From NCBI GenBank assembly GCA_017469935.1, contig JAFUFL010000007.1, positions 1 to 56,159 of the forward strand: a DNA stretch of 56,159 nucleotides, read 5' to 3'. Below are positions 26,139 to 33,328 of the stretch, piece after piece. This stretch comes from Lachnospiraceae bacterium (lineage in GTDB: Bacteria; Bacillota; Clostridia; Lachnospirales; Lachnospiraceae). Below the pieces are notes generated by a model, which saw only the letters and a list, made by a program, of their open reading frames with translations, did not search any database and was not told where the DNA came from. How positions within the stretch are numbered: position 1 is the stretch's first letter; each line of letters opens with the position of its first letter. The position numbers were made by a program, and so were the translations under genes.

Positions 26139-26189
26139 GGAGGCGGTTGTTTTTGCAGAATACTGCAGAAGCAGCCGCCTCCTTTTTTT
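26139..26189 (+). terminator. Terminator upstream of the Xre gene
   Basis: GGAGGCGG pairs with CCGCCTCC with an inner GCAGAA/TTCTGC-like helper region, followed by seven T. As no gene lies between 25885 and here, it may end a short non-coding transcript that starts near the TGTCAC repeats. Confidence 0.8.
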
Positions 26190-26272
26190 GTACTCAAAAA
26201 GTCAGAGAGCTCGGGCTCCTCCGGAACTGAAATTTGCCCAGCAACCAGATTTCAGATTTCGGAGGAAAGACA

Positions 26273-26560
26273 ATGAGCTTTGATACAGAAGCCTGCGGGG
26301 CCAGAATCAGAGAGCTTCGTAAGGGAAATAAACTGACACAGGAAAAACTGGCAGAGGAATTGAACATAACCGACAGCCATCTTCGGCGGCTGGAGAACGG
26401 CACAAGGGCCGGCTCTATAGATCTACTGATCGATATCGCAGCTTATTTTGAGGTGTCGATGGATTATCTCCTTCTCGGAAAGGTGGACCAGTCCGGGAAA
26501 GCGAGAGCGGAATTGCGGGAGGTACAAAAGCAGCTGAAGCGGATCACGGCCATGCTGTAG
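26273..26560 (+). CDS. Xre-family transcriptional regulator
   Basis: The 95-residue protein has a Cro/CI helix-turn-helix (LTQEKLAEELNITDSHLRRLENG, in part LAEELNITDSHLRRLE), the usual YFEVSMDYLLLG segment, and a short helical tail. The ATG at 26273 follows GGAGGAAAGACA; upstream starts in frame lack a site. It precedes a MazF-like toxin and Tn916-type Xis/Int, so it is probably the regulator of an integrated element. Confidence 0.9.
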   Translation: MSFDTEACGARIRELRKGNKLTQEKLAEELNITDSHLRRLENGTRAGSIDLLIDIAAYFEVSMDYLLLGKVDQSGKARAELREVQKQLKRITAML

Positions 26561-27105
26561 AGATAAGACAGGAACCGTGCCTGACTGGATCGGTAAACCG
26601 TGCCTCCAAGGCTCTAAAAGAGGCAGTCGCTTCTTATTATACTAACTTCAGAGCAGTGAGATAGCTGCTATACGCACCTTGACAACCGAATATACATTTC
26701 ATCAGGCACATTCTGATTCTTGATTTTTCCAGAGAGCCTGCGAGGGATTCGCCATGAGAGCCAGGAAATGAAGCACTTTTTTGAAAGAGCATTATCCTGT
26801 CTGGAGCGGGACAAATCCACTGCAAATGCCGGGGCTGCACCCGGCGGCGGCCATGACCTGGAAAAGGGGATAATGATACTTCCGTCGAAGGACGGCTCGG
26901 CGAGAACCGCGGAGGGGTGAGACTCCCATGAGCGCAGAAAAGCAGATCTGCCGCCTGATGAATTTCCCACACAGGCAGATGGCCTGTGTTCTCCGGGGTG
27001 TCGTGGACAAATAGGAGGACGATCATAGTTAAGATGACAGCAGGCCTGCTGCATGGGCAGAAATACCTGGGCAGAGGCCTGCTTTTACACAGGAGGCAGA
27101 GCTTC
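26561..27105 (+). other. 545-bp leader region before mazF-like gene, no clear gene
   Basis: No convincing protein gene is visible. A 28-codon frame at 26928-27014 (starting MSAEKQICRLMNFPH) has GGAGGGGTG before it and could be a leader peptide. Another ATG at 27034 after GGAGGACG is in frame with the toxin gene and would lengthen it by 24 residues. Several GC-rich hairpins are present. A hairpin just before the toxin (27040-27086) could attenuate it. Confidence 0.4.
27040..27086 (+). terminator. Attenuator-like hairpin before the toxin gene
   Basis: GCAGGCCT at 27040 pairs with AGGCCTGC at 27075, followed by four T. It ends about 20 bases before the ATG of the MazF-like gene and just before its AGGAGG. 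Confidence 0.5.
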
Positions 27106-27528
27106 ATGAAAGCAGACTGGGTATACCGCCGGGGAGATATCTACCTGGCAAATCTGAATCCGTTCAAGGGCTCAGAGCAGGGAGGCAAAAGGCCGGTCGT
27201 CGTTCTTCAGAACAATATCGGCAACCGGCACAGTTCCACCCTGATCATAGCGCCGATCACGTCCCGGATCGAAAAGAATACCAGGCAGCCGACACATGTA
27301 AATATCGGCAGGATCGGTCATAACCATGTTCTGTCTGTGGTCCAGCTTGAACAGATACGGACCATAGATAAACAGCGGGTGATCCGGTATTTCGGAAGAA
27401 TAGACCGGATCACGATGAAAAAGGTCGAAGAAGGTATGTTGATCAGCCTTGGAATAAAAGGTTTTGACAGAAGAGGTGAATGCATTGGAACCAATCATGA
27501 CAACAGAAGCGGAAGAGCGGGCGAGTGA
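27106..27528 (+). CDS. MazF/PemK-type toxin (endoribonuclease family)
   Basis: The 140-residue protein shows the MazF/PemK fold: RRGDIYLANLNPFKGSEQGGKRPVVVLQN and TLIIAPITSRI, then VNIGRIGHNHVLSVVQLEQIRTIDKQRV, quoted in parts. Such toxins cut mRNA at specific short sequences. AGGAGG stands before ATG 27106. No MazE-type antitoxin gene is visible next to it; in Clostridia this MazF type is often found without one. It overlaps the Xis-like gene, so toxin and mobility genes are probably co-transcribed. Confidence 0.85.
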   Translation: MKADWVYRRGDIYLANLNPFKGSEQGGKRPVVVLQNNIGNRHSSTLIIAPITSRIEKNTRQPTHVNIGRIGHNHVLSVVQLEQIRTIDKQRVIRYFGRIDRITMKKVEEGMLISLGIKGFDRRGECIGTNHDNRSGRAGE

Positions 27529-27745
27529 TCCGCCTGCTCCGATTCTGACGCGCTGTGTCAATCTCTGTGACAAATACACACTGACGATTGAGGAAGCAGC
27601 GGCTTATTTCGGAATCGGGCAGAAAAAGATCCGGAGCCTTGTACAGACACATGAAAACGATGACTTCATTCTGCACGTCGGAGTGAAGGTTTTGATCAAG
27701 CGAAAAAAGTTTGAGAATTTTATTGACAGGAGTTCAGAAGTTTGA
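27497..27745 (+). CDS. xis: Tn916-type excisionase
   Basis: The 82-residue protein (from ATG 27497; TTG 27485 is also possible) has the Tn916 Xis pattern: DKYTLTIEEAAAYFGIGQKKIRSL and then VLIKRKKFENFID. Xis bends DNA at the element ends and directs Int to excision. It overlaps the toxin gene and precedes int by 70 bp, the normal xis-int order. Confidence 0.88.
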   Translation: MTTEAEERASDPPAPILTRCVNLCDKYTLTIEEAAAYFGIGQKKIRSLVQTHENDDFILHVGVKVLIKRKKFENFIDRSSEV

Positions 27746-27815
27746 TATGGGAGAGTGATATATGGTATACTCACCATGTCGTAACGAAAGGCTCTCCTGC
27801 GAAGGAGGGAAGGCG

Positions 27816-29072
27816 ATGAGTGCAAAGCGGCGGGATAAGAAGAACCGGATCTTGCGCAGCGGAGAGAGCCAGACACAAGATGGAAGATATAAATACACAT
27901 TTTATGAGGGCGGAAAGCAGAGAGCTTTTTACTCATGGAAACTGGAACCGACGGACCGGCTGCCTGCTGGCAAGAGGGACTGTGTAGCCCTTCGGGATCA
28001 GATAGCCGACTACAAACGGCAGCATGACAGAGGCGTTGCCTTTCGGGGCGATGATTACACGGTCTATGAACTGACGCGGAGATATGTCGATCTGAAGCAG
28101 AACGTAAAGCATACGACAAGGGCCGGATACAAGACAGTCCTGAAGATCCTGTACCAGGATCCCTTCGGAACCAAACGGATCGATAAGGTGAGAACCATGG
28201 ATGCGAAGGCCTGGCTCGTGAAACTCCAGCAGGAGGAACACAGAGGCTATTCGTCCATTCAGACGATACGCGGTGTCTTAAGACCGGCATTTGCGATGGC
28301 GGTGGAGGATGACCTGCTGGTCAAGAATCCATTCGACTTTATGCTCTGTGATGTGATCGTGAATGACAGCGTCAGGAGGGAAGCCATCACGGCCGCCCAG
28401 ATGAGAGAGTTTCTCCGGTTCGTTCGGGAAGACAGACATTTCTCCAGGTATTACGACGGCATCTACATCCTATTTCATACCGGAATGAGAATTTCGGAAT
28501 TCTGTGGACTCACCATTCAGGATATTGATCTGGACAGACGTACCATCAATATCGATCATCAGCTTCAGCGCACTTCGGACATGCAATATATCATAGTTGA
28601 TTCGGCGAAGACGGATGCAGGTACGCGGATCCTTCCCATGGAGGATGATGTGTACGAGTGTTTCAGCAGAATCCTTGCAGAGAGGAAAAAGCCGAAAGTT
28701 GAGCCAATGGTGGATGGAAGGATTGGCTTCCTTTACATGGATAAGAACGGGATGCCCATGGTGGCGATGCACTGGGAAAAGTATTTTCAGCACATCACTG
28801 AGAAATACAACAAGATCTACCGGGTGCAGATGCCCAAGGTCACGCCCCATGTCTGCCGGCATACCTACTGCAGCGAGAAAGCAAAAAAGGGGATGAATCC
28901 GAATACCCTCAAGTATCTAATGGGCCATACGGATATCAGTGTCACCCTGAATACCTACACGCATCTGGGATTGATCGATGCGGAGCAGGAGCTGGAACGC
29001 ATGCAGAGAGAAGTCAAAATGAGTGAGAAAATCGAGCGCCGGAAGCAGCGCAGAAAGTCCTCAGGGGAATGA
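27816..29072 (+). CDS. int: Tn916-type tyrosine integrase
   Basis: The 418-residue integrase has the N-terminal arm-binding domain (KKNRILRSGESQTQDGRYKY), core-binding domain, and catalytic residues Arg in FHTGMRISEFCG, His-x-x-Arg in HVCRHTYCSEKA, His in LMGHTDISVTL and Tyr in NTYTH. It aligns along its length with Int of Tn916 from memory. The ATG at 27816 follows AAGGAGGG. Transcription runs toward the repeats at 29108, the expected side of an element end. No other conjugation genes are next to it, so the element is either short or its body extends to the left. Confidence 0.94.
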   Translation: MSAKRRDKKNRILRSGESQTQDGRYKYTFYEGGKQRAFYSWKLEPTDRLPAGKRDCVALRDQIADYKRQHDRGVAFRGDDYTVYELTRRYVDLKQNVKHTTRAGYKTVLKILYQDPFGTKRIDKVRTMDAKAWLVKLQQEEHRGYSSIQTIRGVLRPAFAMAVEDDLLVKNPFDFMLCDVIVNDSVRREAITAAQMREFLRFVREDRHFSRYYDGIYILFHTGMRISEFCGLTIQDIDLDRRTINIDHQLQRTSDMQYIIVDSAKTDAGTRILPMEDDVYECFSRILAERKKPKVEPMVDGRIGFLYMDKNGMPMVAMHWEKYFQHITEKYNKIYRVQMPKVTPHVCRHTYCSEKAKKGMNPNTLKYLMGHTDISVTLNTYTHLGLIDAEQELERMQREVKMSEKIERRKQRRKSSGE

Positions 29073-29107
29073 AAAGGGATGGAAAACCGGTGAAACCGCA
29101 AAAATCC

Positions 29108-29172
29108 AATGTTGATAAAACGCGGTTTTCGGCCTGTTTTTCGGTCCGTTTTATCAACATTTTATCAACATT
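29108..29172. repeat. Int-proximal inverted and direct repeats, possible element end
   Basis: AATGTTGATAAAACG (29108-29122) is the exact complement of CGTTTTATCAACATT (29147-29161). The motif TTTTATCAACATT is then repeated at once at 29160-29172. The site lies 36 bp after int, where Tn916-like elements carry Int arm sites and their end. It could also act as a terminator of int. Confidence 0.5.
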
Positions 29173-29286
29173 GAAGTCCAAGATATGCAAGGAGATGCCA
29201 GTTTATGCCGGATTTCAATGAAATCGAAAATCGCGGAAACCCGCATAAAATAAGGCAAAACGCGGCATAAGCTGGCAAAAAACTGC

Positions 29287-29760
29287 ATGATAAAAATTTT
29301 ATTCATTTGCCACGGCAACATCTGCCGCTCACCAATGGCAGAATTTGTAATGAAGAACCTCGTAAAGAAGGCCGGTCTCGAGGAACGGTTCGAGATCGCC
29401 TCCGCAGCCACCAGCACGGAAGAAATCTGGGGCGGGCGGGGCAACCCGGTCTATCCGCCGGCGCGCGCCAAGCTCAAGGAACACGGCATTGATCCCGGCG
29501 GCAAGCGCGCCCGCAGGACGACCCGGGAGGACTATAAATATTACGACTATCTGATCGGGATGGACCATGCGAATGTCTACAACATGAAGCGGATCTACGG
29601 CGGTGACCCGGACGGCAAAATATCGCTGCTCCTGGACTATTGCGGAAGAAGCGGACAGGAAGTGGCTGATCCCTGGTATACCGATGATTTTGATGCGACC
29701 TGGGACGATGTGCTGCAGGGGTGTACGGCGCTTCTGAGGACTTTGACCAGGCAGAAATAA
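29287..29760 (+). CDS. Low-molecular-weight protein-tyrosine phosphatase
   Basis: The 157-residue protein starts with the P-loop CHGNICRSPMAEF (CX5R-S) near residue 8 and carries the general acid Asp in VADPWYTDDF. Such enzymes dephosphorylate tyrosine kinases of capsule/exopolysaccharide systems or arginine-phosphorylated proteins. No partner kinase lies nearby. The ribosome site is weak. It is the first gene on the higher-GC side of the putative island end. Confidence 0.93.
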   Translation: MIKILFICHGNICRSPMAEFVMKNLVKKAGLEERFEIASAATSTEEIWGGRGNPVYPPARAKLKEHGIDPGGKRARRTTREDYKYYDYLIGMDHANVYNMKRIYGGDPDGKISLLLDYCGRSGQEVADPWYTDDFDATWDDVLQGCTALLRTLTRQK

Positions 29761-29922
29761 CCGGCAGGTAACCGAAACCTGGAGGAAACCGGAAACTATT
29801 CCGCCGCTGTTGAAATTCTCTTACATATCCGTATATTAAGTCAGATGCCGCAAAGAAACAAAATGGTGACAGGCATCGGCAGTAAACAAGACTATACAAA
29901 CACTATGTAAGAGGATATTAAA

Positions 29923-30606
29923 ATGACAAAGATGAATTTGAAAAAAAGGCTGATTTCACTTGGTGCGGCAGCGCTTATGTGCGTTTCCGCGGTGGCGGGC
30001 TTTGGCAATGCGGCTTGCGCGAAGCAGGTTTCTGACAGTAATGTCGATATTTTGGCTGCTGGTTCCAAGGAATTTACCGGCGGTGAGACCGGTACTGCGG
30101 AGGAAGACCCGGTGGAAGAGCTCATGGAGATGCTGTTCGGAGAGGGTTCCGGATATTCTTCCGGAGATGATTCCGTGGGAAACATGGTGAGCTTCGAGAC
30201 GACGGACCTGGATGGGAATTCGGTTAACAGCGCTGACCTTTTCCGCGATAAGAAGGTGACTGTGATCAATTTCTGGGCCACATGGTGCCCGCACTGCGTG
30301 GATGAGCTTCCGGAGCTGGAGAAATTTAATAAGGAACTTGAGGCACAGGGATGCCAGGTGATCGGAATCTGTGAGGATGCGGACACCGATGCCGCTGCGG
30401 CCAAGAAGATCCTTGGTGAAAAGGGCGTAACTTATACGAATATTGGCCTCGTGAAGGAAATGTACCCTGCGATGCCTCATAAGGCCATGCCTACCACTTA
30501 TTTTGTGGACAGCGAAGGCAAAGTATTGACGAAGCCGGTGGTCGGCGCGAACGTCGAGCTGTGCAGGGAAAGATTTGCGGAGGCGCTGGCCGCTGCCGAG
30601 AAATAA
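29923..30606 (+). CDS. Secreted TlpA/ResA-like thiol-disulfide oxidoreductase
   Basis: The 227-residue protein has a signal peptide (LISLGAAALMCVSAVAGFG), an acidic linker to about residue 85, and a thioredoxin domain with active site WATWCPHCVDELPEL and cis-Pro in KAMPTTYFVD. It acts outside the membrane, likely reducing or exchanging disulfides. AGAGGA precedes the ATG. A terminator and a REP-like palindrome follow. Confidence 0.9.
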   Translation: MTKMNLKKRLISLGAAALMCVSAVAGFGNAACAKQVSDSNVDILAAGSKEFTGGETGTAEEDPVEELMEMLFGEGSGYSSGDDSVGNMVSFETTDLDGNSVNSADLFRDKKVTVINFWATWCPHCVDELPELEKFNKELEAQGCQVIGICEDADTDAAAAKKILGEKGVTYTNIGLVKEMYPAMPHKAMPTTYFVDSEGKVLTKPVVGANVELCRERFAEALAAAEK

Positions 30607-30644
30607 GAAGGCGCTGCTGAGCGTGTAATGTGTGATTAAAGGCG

Positions 30645-30678
30645 GGCCCCAGGGGTTAATTCCCCCTGGGGCCTTTTT
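30645..30678 (+). terminator. Terminator after the TlpA-like gene
   Basis: GGCCCCAGGGG pairs perfectly with CCCCTGGGGCC, followed by five T. The last part of its stem and its T run are also the first bases of the REP-like palindrome at 30670. Confidence 0.9.
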
Positions 30679-30766
30679 GTGTCATGGGGACGTATCAGCT
30701 GACACATTTTGGGAGTGTCACTCCCAAAATGTGTCTGTAGATACGTCCCCATGACACAAAAAGGCC
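30670..30766. repeat. REP-like palindrome A
   Basis: A 97-bp near-perfect palindrome: GGCCTTTTTGTGTCATGGGG opens it and its complement closes it; inside are ACGTATC/GATACGT and TGACACATTTTGGGAGTG-type arms. The unit GGGGACGTATC...TGACACA recurs at 32691, 33201, 43705 and 44098. Confidence 0.88.
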
Positions 30767-30890
30767 GCGTGACACACTTTTCAACTGGCGGTAGTTTGTG
30801 AGAAAGGGAGTCCGTTAGTACAATGGAAAGCACACCCCAAAAATGAGGGAGTAATAACAAACTGAATAACAGAAGATCGGAGGTGAAAGC

Positions 30891-31478
30891 GTGGAAGTAT
30901 TAGTTAAGAGCTCAAATGGTATCACACAGGTTTCGGCGGACTCGAAACTCTTATCGCAGAGGAAGGTGTTCATCGAGGGAGAGATCGACGATCAGGCCGC
31001 ATGTTCTTTTATTAAGAAGATCATGCTCCTGACTGCGGAGAACCCGAACAAGGAGATCGATGTGCTGATCAACAGCCCCGGCGGGGAGATCAATTCCGGC
31101 CTGGCCATGTATGATGTGATTCAGTCATGTAAGACACCGATCAGGATCTTCTGCATCGGACGCGCCTACAGTATGGCGGCTGTGCTGTTTGCGAGCGGCA
31201 GGAACGGAAGATATATGCTCCCGCACAGCGAACTTATGCTCCACGAGCCCCTTCTGGGCAATCACGTGAGAGGAAACAGCTCATCGATCAAATCAATCTC
31301 GGACAGCTTGATCAGCACCAAGATCAAGCTCAATCAGATCCTGGCAAAGCACACCGGAAAAAGTGAAGAGGAAGTGGAGAAAGCGAGCAGCTTTGATCAC
31401 TATTTTGACCCGGAAGAGAGCATCGAATTCGGGCTTTGCGACGAGGTAGTGGATTTCAGCAAGATCATGGAGGACTGA
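30891..31478 (+). CDS. ClpP-family serine protease subunit
   Basis: The 195-residue protein has ClpP features: VFIEGEIDDQAACSFIKKI, INSPGGEINSGLAMYD, nucleophile Ser in GRAYSMAAVLFASG, His in LMLHEPLLG and Asp in SSFDHYFDPEE. It starts at GTG with GGAGGTG before it. There is no ClpX or ClpC gene beside it; the next gene, 3 bp on, encodes a VirD4/TraG-like ATPase. Since most Clostridia have a main clpP with clpX elsewhere, this is probably an extra copy tied to that ATPase. Confidence 0.88.
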   Translation: MEVLVKSSNGITQVSADSKLLSQRKVFIEGEIDDQAACSFIKKIMLLTAENPNKEIDVLINSPGGEINSGLAMYDVIQSCKTPIRIFCIGRAYSMAAVLFASGRNGRYMLPHSELMLHEPLLGNHVRGNSSSIKSISDSLISTKIKLNQILAKHTGKSEEEVEKASSFDHYFDPEESIEFGLCDEVVDFSKIMED

Positions 31479-31481
31479 GGT

Positions 31482-32714
31482 ATGAGAAAAGAGAGAGTCA
31501 TTTTGGGACAGAACTGCATCTACAGCACGGACTGCGAGGAGACCGGCCTCAACAACAATGTTCTGGTGTGCGGCGGAAGCGGGAGCGGCAAGACCATGTC
31601 GGTGGCGGAGCCCAGATTCCTTGAGACAAAATACAGCAACCTGATCGCAACCGTGGCCAAGCGGCGCCTGGTGGGGAAGTACGTTCCGCTGTTCAAAAAG
31701 AGGAAGTACAAGGTTCTGGACCTGAATCTGGCCAATCCGCGCGAGAGCACATGCGCTTACGATCCCATGAAATATATCGAGAGCAATTCGGACATCACTT
31801 TTTTGGCAAAGTCTATTGTGAAGGCGGATCCGCAGAAGGCTAAGTCGACGGCCGACCCGTACTGGGATCAGGCGGCGGTCTCTCTGTTGTCGGCCGAGAT
31901 TGCCTACACCAAAATGACGGACAAGAACGCCACCTTTGCGGACGTTCTGGAGCTGCACGACATGCTCAGCATAGAGGACGGTATCGGAACGGTCTCGACG
32001 AGCCTTGACGAATTGTTTGATGATGTGGACGAAAAGTGTTTTGCCGTATCCTGCTGGAAGTCGTTCAAATCGCTGCCGATCCGGACGGCGGGCTGTGTGT
32101 TCGGAACGCTCAATACGACGATTGATACGATCTTCACCCCTGAGCTCAGAGAGATGATCGCGAATAAGCCGTCGATCGATTTCAAAGAGTTCGCAAAGAA
32201 TAAGACGGCGCTGTTCGTGACGACCAGCGCGGTAAATCCTTCGCTTCACTTCTATGTGAACATGTTCTACGCGCAGGCTTTCAAGCAGCTCTTTGAATAC
32301 GCCGAGGGCTGCGCCGACGGCGTGCTGCCGATTCCGGTGCACATGCTGTGCGACGACTTCGCCTGCGGGGGACGCGTCCTGAATTTCCCGGAGTACATCA
32401 GCATCTTCCGCGAGAAGGGGATCTCGGTCACTTTGCTCCTGCAGTCGGAGAGCCAGCTCGAGCAGATGTACGGGGAGGACAACGCGACGACCATTATCAA
32501 TAACTGTGATACTTATATTTTCCTCGGCGGGATGGACCTCCTGACGGCCAGGAATATCAGCATCCGTCTGAACTGCCCGCTTGATGAGGTGCTCTATATG
32601 CCGATCGGTGACGAGATCATATTTCGGCGCGGGCAGAGGCCGATTCTCACGACCCGGTATGATGTCCGGAAGGATAAGCAGTATCAGGATGTGTCACGGG
32701 GACGTATCTCCTGA
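31482..32714 (+). CDS. VirD4/TraG-like (type IV coupling protein family) ATPase, soluble, short
   Basis: The 410-residue protein has Walker A in VCGGSGSGKTMSVAEP, a Walker B-like MLCDDFACGG, and the family segment ISVTLLLQSESQLEQMYG. It lacks the N-terminal membrane helices of true coupling proteins. TraG-like soluble versions occur in conjugative elements of Clostridia. The last residues (DVSRGRIS) and the stop are encoded by the REP-like palindrome at 32691, so its 3' end was remodelled. With the ClpP gene it forms a two-gene unit flanked by palindromes. Confidence 0.8.
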   Translation: MRKERVILGQNCIYSTDCEETGLNNNVLVCGGSGSGKTMSVAEPRFLETKYSNLIATVAKRRLVGKYVPLFKKRKYKVLDLNLANPRESTCAYDPMKYIESNSDITFLAKSIVKADPQKAKSTADPYWDQAAVSLLSAEIAYTKMTDKNATFADVLELHDMLSIEDGIGTVSTSLDELFDDVDEKCFAVSCWKSFKSLPIRTAGCVFGTLNTTIDTIFTPELREMIANKPSIDFKEFAKNKTALFVTTSAVNPSLHFYVNMFYAQAFKQLFEYAEGCADGVLPIPVHMLCDDFACGGRVLNFPEYISIFREKGISVTLLLQSESQLEQMYGEDNATTIINNCDTYIFLGGMDLLTARNISIRLNCPLDEVLYMPIGDEIIFRRGQRPILTTRYDVRKDKQYQDVSRGRIS

Positions 32715-32855
32715 CACATTTTGTGAGTGACAAGGGGCTGTTCCGGTGAGTGACAAGGGGGACGTATCTGCTCAGCAGATACGTCCCCCTTGTCACATCC
32801 CGGAACTGCCTTGTCACATCCTCAAAATGTGTCAGTTGATACGTCCCCGTGACAC
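32691..32855. repeat. REP-like palindrome B, two units nested
   Basis: About 165 bp fold into one long hairpin. Outer arms are GTGTCACGGGGACGTATC and its complement, inner arms TGACAAGGGGGACGTATC and its complement. GTTCCGG/CCGGAAC pair between them. The left arm lies inside the end of the VirD4-like gene. Confidence 0.88.
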
Positions 32856-32858
32856 ACC

Positions 32859-33189
32859 CGGTCAGAGCCGGCGCCGCAGGCGCGGAGGCGCGGGGCGCGG
32901 AGACGCGCCGCGTCGAACCGGCTCGCCTTGGCGGTGCAGTTGAATTTTAGGCATATCAGCTATATTTTGCAAAAACAACTCCCATAGAAATTTCAGAAGT
33001 CCCCTCATTTGGTCAAAATATGAAGGTATTTTCCATGAAACTAGGCACAGCGGTGCATTGTGGAAAAAAATCACCTAATTCAGGCTGTCGGAGTGAAGGC
33101 CCGAGAAAAAATTAGGATATGAAATTGTAAAAATACGGGTTTATACCTAAAAACGCAGAGGCCATTTCGACCTCTGCGCTTTTTTGATG
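32859..33189 (+). repeat. Dispersed ~330-bp non-coding element, copy 1
   Basis: A GC-rich head (32859-32928) is followed by a 261-bp AT-rich body (32929-33189) without a gene. A second copy is at 43766-44084 and is mostly identical by eye; one internal stretch of about 31 bases matches exactly. In the body TTTTAGGCAT near its start can pair with ATACCTAAAA near its end, and CCTAATT with AATTAGG inside. It ends in terminator hairpin CGCAGAGG/CCTCTGCG plus six T (33154-33185). REP-like palindromes lie directly on both sides. It resembles a structured RNA gene or a non-autonomous mobile unit. Confidence 0.8.
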
Positions 33190-33200
33190 CGTGTCAGGAG

Positions 33201-33328
33201 TGTGTCAGCTGATACGTCCCCGTGACACACTCTCAGGCGTGTGTCAGCTGATACGTCCCCGTGACACACTTCACCGGATACGTCCCCCTGACACAAAATG
33301 TGTCACCGGATACGTCCCCCTGACACAC
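33201..33328. repeat. REP-like repeat array C, four direct units
   Basis: TGTGTCAGCTGATACGTCCC plus the rest of a 30-bp unit occurs identically at 33201-33230 and 33240-33269. Variant units with CCGGATACGTCCCCCTGACAC follow at 33272 and 33299. The array ends at the base before the pucR stop codon (33329-33331). Unlike the other sites these are direct repeats. Confidence 0.85.

Noticed and set aside
26720-26920. 66-codon frame upstream of the toxin as an antitoxin
   Set aside because: No resemblance to MazE or other antitoxins, weak start and Gly/Ala-rich composition; left as part of the leader region.
30645-30766. Interpretation of palindrome A as only a second terminator
   Set aside because: The first hairpin with T run is enough as terminator; the larger palindrome shares its unit with four other sites, so it is a repeat element that partly overlaps the terminator.
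33201-33328. CRISPR-like array of repeated units
   Set aside because: The spacing is 3 to about 10 bp, not spacer length, and the unit is the same REP-like motif seen elsewhere as palindromes; no cas genes are near.
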